Source: an uncultured Rickettsiales bacterium
GTDB taxonomy: Bacteria; Pseudomonadota; Alphaproteobacteria; Rickettsiales; Deianiraeaceae
Direction: 5' to 3'
Assembly: GCA_946544555.1 (NCBI GenBank)
Contig: CAMNMI010000029.1
Coordinates: forward strand, 1-9,972
DNA length: 9,972 nucleotides
In this document: positions 5,939 to 9,972 of the stretch, piece after piece
Position numbering within the stretch: position 1 is the stretch's first letter
Layout of the letters: each line of letters starts with the position of its first letter
The notes under the pieces: generated by a model
Seen by the model: the letters and a program-made list of their open reading frames with translations, nothing else
What the model was told of the DNA's origin: nothing
Database searches by the model: none
Program-made: the position numbers and the translations under genes

Positions 5939-6017
5939 ATTACACGGAGCGAAGCACATTTTTCTGACAAGGAACAATGCGCAACCAAACGGTGATGGTA
6001 GCCGCGGGCAGCAAAAC
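5939..6017 (+). repeat. Palindromic intergenic element, copy F (decayed)
   Basis: This 79-bp degenerate copy starts 23 bp after the stop of the LysM gene. Its left arm aligns without gaps over 23 bases to the fullest copy, with seven differences that all remove G or C. Its right arm keeps CCAAACGG and CGGGCAGC before the altered end GCAAAAC. The first hairpin is weakened. Together with copy E this suggests an older insertion that is mutating towards AT. Confidence 0.7.
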
Positions 6018-6038
6018 AGATACAAAATAATTCCCTTC

Positions 6039-7485
<1,447 letters not shown>

Positions 7486-7486
7486 T

Positions 7487-8506
7487 TTATTGGTTCGGAT
7501 TCAGTCCCGACAAAGCCTGATTCATTTTCCACTCAGCTAAGTTTATAATATTAGCATTGTTCTGGTTGGCTCTCTTGACCCCTTCCATTCTACGAGTGAG
7601 TTGATTGATAATTTCGCTATAATTAGTCGGATCTAATTCACCAGCACGAAAAACTTGATTATTCTCATACATCGCCTCCGCAATTTCATTAATTTCTTCA
7701 AATGGGTTCTTCTGATTTTGCAACATAGAATAATTATTTGCATTCAGCGAATCAGCCACTAGCTGCCTGTTTATTGCAGTTCGATTATGTACAGCATCAT
7801 AATACATGTGTTCCAGACTTATTGGAGACAAATAATATAAATTTATACCATGCTGTCCCCAACTAGTAATTGCATCACGGCTATTGGCAAACTGCTGATA
7901 GGGGCTCAGAGTATAGTAATTACCATTTTTTTTGAATATATTAAACACATGAGCCGTACCATCACCCAATGTTAAAACTTCCCCATTTTCCAGTTTTTGT
8001 TCCAGCTGTGCGAATAATGCATTGTTATTAAACATTTGGTAAAATATTTGTTCATATTTGAACGCGCTCAAAGACTCGGTCATTATTGAGTTGCATACTG
8101 ATAAAAGTTCAAGCGTCTCTTCAGGACCCGTGATGTCATTCATTGGAAATATTTCATGCACCATATCATATATCAATCTCGGTTTTGTTATTTCCCCATT
8201 TGCATCAGTTGCTCTACATAATAAATGGACAATCCATAAACATTTTCTTACTTCATCAAGATTTTCCTGACCCCTAAAAAACGTTTTTAGAAAATCAATA
8301 TTAAAATGATGTGCTCCTCCGGTACACTGTCGAGCTTTATACTTTCTGAGTGACTTTAAAAAAAGTGGATTTGTTAAAAAGCTTCTCAATGGCGCAAAAG
8401 CCCAACACCATCCAGCTTGTAAGCCAGCCAGATCAGCAACGCGATCATGTACTATAATGTCCAAATTCTGTTTAGCCGTCTGTCTATCAATTAGATCACC
8501 ATTCAC
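7487..8506 (-). CDS. Putative cysteine-protease-like effector, paralog 1
   Basis: This 339-residue protein has no signal peptide or membrane segment and belongs to no family I can name. Near the N-terminus is LAGLQAGWCWAFAPLRSFLT, which has the look of a papain-fold (clan CA) nucleophile motif: Q30, C34 followed by W-A-F. After a variable region, a His motif appears (GTAHVFNIFKKNGNYYTLSPY, H186) in the position expected of the catalytic His. Residues 1-120 are roughly 80-85% identical to the neighbour at 8621-9628; most of the rest is not, but the His block is again similar. A deubiquitinase or protease acting in a host is inference. The start GTG 8506 is the first in-frame start and lies 6 nt after a strong TATAAT; TTG at codon 15 is an alternative. 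It converges on atpD with a one-base gap and no terminator. Confidence 0.7.
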   Translation of the reverse strand: MNGDLIDRQTAKQNLDIIVHDRVADLAGLQAGWCWAFAPLRSFLTNPLFLKSLRKYKARQCTGGAHHFNIDFLKTFFRGQENLDEVRKCLWIVHLLCRATDANGEITKPRLIYDMVHEIFPMNDITGPEETLELLSVCNSIMTESLSAFKYEQIFYQMFNNNALFAQLEQKLENGEVLTLGDGTAHVFNIFKKNGNYYTLSPYQQFANSRDAITSWGQHGINLYYLSPISLEHMYYDAVHNRTAINRQLVADSLNANNYSMLQNQKNPFEEINEIAEAMYENNQVFRAGELDPTNYSEIINQLTRRMEGVKRANQNNANIINLAEWKMNQALSGLNPNQ

Positions 8507-8543
8507 ATTGCTATTATAGTGCGGATTGAGAAAAAAAGCAATT
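8175..8543 (-). repeat. Duplicated block, copy 1 (5' third of paralog 1 plus promoter)
   Basis: This stretch is closely similar to 9297-9664 at the nucleotide level, including the promoter and the run up to GCAATT. Similarity stops abruptly upstream at 8543 (matching 9664) and fades after about codon 110 of the gene. It is the larger-scale unit behind the two paralogs. Most differences are single substitutions, with a one-base length change in the promoter spacer. Confidence 0.85.
8513..8541 (-). promoter_or_regulatory. Promoter of paralog 1
   Basis: On the minus strand TTGCTT (8536-8541), a 17-bp spacer and a perfect TATAAT (8513-8518) lie directly before the gene. The predicted start of transcription, about seven nt beyond the -10 box, coincides with the GTG at 8504-8506. 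The 114-bp gap between the two paralogs (8507-8620) holds this promoter and otherwise AT-rich sequence with no gene or clear terminator. Confidence 0.65.
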
Positions 8544-8620
8544 TTTTATTTCTTGACAAGTTTTAGTTTTATTTTTATGAATTTGTTAGAAAAAATTTTA
8601 AAATTACAACAAATTACAAT

Positions 8621-9628
8621 CTAAGTAGATAGCAATTCTCGCGTTAATTTTTCCGCTTGATTTTTTAAATATGAATTGTTTGGAAGTCTATCTGAGAAAG
8701 TTAGTAGTTCGTCAAGCTTTTGCTGCATAACATCATATGCCGTACCATGTCCCTCTTCTCGTAACTTCCTTATTTCCGTTATAAGATTTTCAGTATACTC
8801 TTCATCTGGCGATTTGTTATTATTCAAATGACTTTGATTTCCTAAATGCTGATGATTATTCAAATTATTTTGTTGCTCTAAATTATTAGCGATCGTCATT
8901 TCGTCAATACTTAAGTTCCAACCGTAGAAATCATCACCTTTATTTTCTCCTAATTCCCTGGGTAACATACATCTAAATTGACCATGTCCGTCGTTCCCAA
9001 TTGCCGCATCCAATGTATTATACATTCCATAAGGACTCAAAGTATAATAATAACCATCTTGTTTATACAAGTTTTTCCAATGACCCGGGTACCCAAACAT
9101 TATAACTGCACCATCATCCATGTATCCTTCTAATGTATTCCTCGTTTCATCGGTCATATTTGCTTGATAGATACGATAATAGAATGTGTCAATATTATGT
9201 CTCATTAATGCATTACTGAGAGCGAAATAGTCAAAAGAATCATCTATTTCTCCTGCGCCGTTAGATCGAAATATATGGCGTACCAAATCCCGTATTAATA
9301 TCGGATTTGTTATCTTCCCATTTTCATCAGTTGCTCTACATAATAAATGGACAATCCATAAACATTTCTCAACTGCCTCGTTATTTTCCTGACCCCTAAA
9401 AAACGTTTTTAGAAAATCAATATTAAAATGATGCACTCCTTCAGCACACTGTCGAGCTTTATATTCTCTGAGTGACTTTATAAATTCTGGATTTGTTAAG
9501 AAGCTTCTCAATGGCGCAAAAGCCCAACACCATCCAGCTTGCAAGCCAGCCAGATCAGCAACGCTATCATGCGCTATAATGTCCAAATTCTGTTCAGCCG
9601 TCCGTCTATCAATTAGATCACCATTCAC
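8621..9628 (-). CDS. Putative cysteine-protease-like effector, paralog 2
   Basis: This 335-residue protein is the tandem paralog of 7487-8506. It has the same N-terminal block, with Q30 and C34 in GLQAGWCWAFAPLRSFLT, a shared helical region to about residue 120 (HHFNIDFLKTFFRGQEN, KCLWIVHLLCRATD), then a divergent middle. The conserved His block follows (YPGHWKNLYKQDGYYYTLSPYG, H183); here GHW closely resembles the His motif of clan CA cysteine proteases. Residues 249-272 are rich in Asn, Gln and His with an imperfect internal repeat (EQQNNLNNHQHLGNQSHLNN), and the C-terminus is a charged helical tail. There is no export signal; secretion by a type IV system would be consistent with the VirB2-like gene nearby but is unproven. 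The start is GTG 9628; ATG 9630 runs straight into TGA. Confidence 0.7.
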   Translation of the reverse strand: MNGDLIDRRTAEQNLDIIAHDSVADLAGLQAGWCWAFAPLRSFLTNPEFIKSLREYKARQCAEGVHHFNIDFLKTFFRGQENNEAVEKCLWIVHLLCRATDENGKITNPILIRDLVRHIFRSNGAGEIDDSFDYFALSNALMRHNIDTFYYRIYQANMTDETRNTLEGYMDDGAVIMFGYPGHWKNLYKQDGYYYTLSPYGMYNTLDAAIGNDGHGQFRCMLPRELGENKGDDFYGWNLSIDEMTIANNLEQQNNLNNHQHLGNQSHLNNNKSPDEEYTENLITEIRKLREEGHGTAYDVMQQKLDELLTFSDRLPNNSYLKNQAEKLTRELLST

Positions 9629-9664
9629 ATTTCTATTATAATGCAGATTTGGAAAAAAGCAATT
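9297..9664 (-). repeat. Duplicated block, copy 2 (5' third of paralog 2 plus promoter)
   Basis: This is the second copy of the block at 8175-8543. Its upstream edge at 9664 is also the point where recognisable glycosyltransferase-like sequence begins on the plus strand, so the edge is a recombination junction rather than gradual divergence. Confidence 0.85.
9635..9662 (-). promoter_or_regulatory. Promoter of paralog 2
   Basis: On the minus strand TTGCTT (9657-9662), a 16-bp spacer and TATAAT (9635-9640) are followed after 6 nt by GTG 9628. The arrangement equals that of paralog 1 except for one base fewer in the spacer, which may alter strength. As there, the predicted transcription start falls on the start codon. 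Confidence 0.65.
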
Positions 9665-9972
9665 GCTATATTAAATTTTTGCATTGATTTTCTTGTTGAA
9701 CGAGATTTTTATGACAAGCTGTCAACAATTCTGCAAAATGTCCCAGAAGATTTTGACGCTATAAAACTATCTATTAACCCATTTGATTTTATTGACGGGT
9801 TTAATAAAGCTATGTTAAGAAAATATTGGCGACCAATCAAAAAATCATTTAAACACGTTGGATATGGAGATTGGATGCATGCTAAATATTGTGGTTCTAT
9901 CCATGATGCGATTACCTGGGGAAATCAGTTTTTTATAGTGAGTAAAGAAGGCGCAGAGAAAATTATTAAATG
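9641..9972 (+). pseudogene. Partial, 5'-truncated glycosyltransferase-like gene (family 25 type)
   Basis: An open frame runs from ATG 9641 to the window end (110 codons). The stretch DFLVERDFYDKLSTILQNVP, then EDFDAIKLS, and near the end DAITWGNQFFIVSKEGAEKIIK, resembles the middle of family-25 lipopolysaccharide-type glycosyltransferases (acidic donor-site region, PxDxDxIKL, then aYxxSxxGAxKll). The N-terminal part of that family, about 80-90 residues with the INLxxRxxR start, is missing. ATG 9641 and the next seven codons lie inside the duplicated block of paralog 2, so the start is fortuitous. The usual EDD triad is not visible (CIDF at the matching place). I infer that the arrival or rearrangement of the paralog cassette removed the 5' end. 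The 3' part continues outside the window. Confidence 0.5.

Noticed and set aside
1..6017. A CRISPR array
   Set aside because: The repeats are dispersed between genes at irregular distances of hundreds to thousands of bases, in both orientations, and there are no spacers or cas genes.
8578..8625. A 15-codon plus-strand frame between the paralogs (ATGAATTTG...TAA)
   Set aside because: It is very short, AT-rich, without recognisable similarity, and ends inside the neighbouring gene; nothing supports translation.
9624..9630. ATG codons overlapping the start of paralog 2 (ATGTGAATGG)
   Set aside because: ATG 9630 is followed at once by TGA and ATG 9624 is out of frame and stops after three codons, so neither starts the gene; GTG 9628 is the first in-frame start.

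Overview
The window looks like a piece of an AT-rich alphaproteobacterial chromosome from a host-associated, probably Rickettsiales-like bacterium. The basis is a GST-fold protein of the alphaproteobacterial FzlA type, a mitochondrial/rickettsial-type [2Fe-2S] ferredoxin, a degenerate alphaproteobacterial LysM/LytM protein, a VirB2/TrbC-like pilin, loose gene packing with decaying repeats, and an accessory region with a duplicated putative effector. The taxonomic placement is inference.

Layout, left to right. A minus-strand outer-membrane beta-barrel gene (61-870) has its signal peptide upstream (about 870-965), but that part lacks a usual in-frame start codon, so the 5' end appears frameshifted. 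prfA, release factor 1, follows (1181-2257, +). Next come a small unrecognised protein (2538-2921, +) and the FzlA-like protein (2981-3685, +). A minus-strand gene at 3873-4619 encodes a VirB2/TrbC-like two-helix domain behind an unusual Cys-rich exported domain, and it ends in a clear intrinsic terminator. Then come the ferredoxin (4685-4990, +), the LysM/degenerate LytM protein (5157-5915, +) and a stand-alone atpD (6073-7485, +). From 7487 the character changes. Two tandem minus-strand paralogs (7487-8506 and 8621-9628) share a nearly identical 5' third plus promoter and diverge afterwards. The window ends in the 3'-continuing remnant of what looks like a family-25-type glycosyltransferase (9641 onward, +), cut at exactly the edge of the duplicated block.

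Six copies of one GC-rich palindromic intergenic element (79-117 bp) lie between 1 and 6017; none lies to the right. Five of the six start 2-30 bp after a stop codon. All have complementary termini (GTTGCGC and GCGCAAC in the best copies). The fresh copies can be folded into a cloverleaf-like four-way junction whose middle stem shows compensatory changes between copies. Two copies (after the ferredoxin and LysM genes) are decayed, mostly by G/C to A/T changes.

The genes are mostly individually transcribed housekeeping units: translation termination, division and envelope, Fe-S electron transfer and ATP synthesis. They are interleaved with envelope/secretion genes. A recurrent 5' layout is visible: a TTG-type -35 box only 28-29 nt before the start codon, with no Shine-Dalgarno sequence, suggesting leaderless or nearly leaderless mRNAs. 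The most interesting items are the cloverleaf palindromic element, the two C-H cysteine-protease-like paralogs with their cassette-like duplication, the chimeric VirB2 protein, and the leaderless promoter layout.
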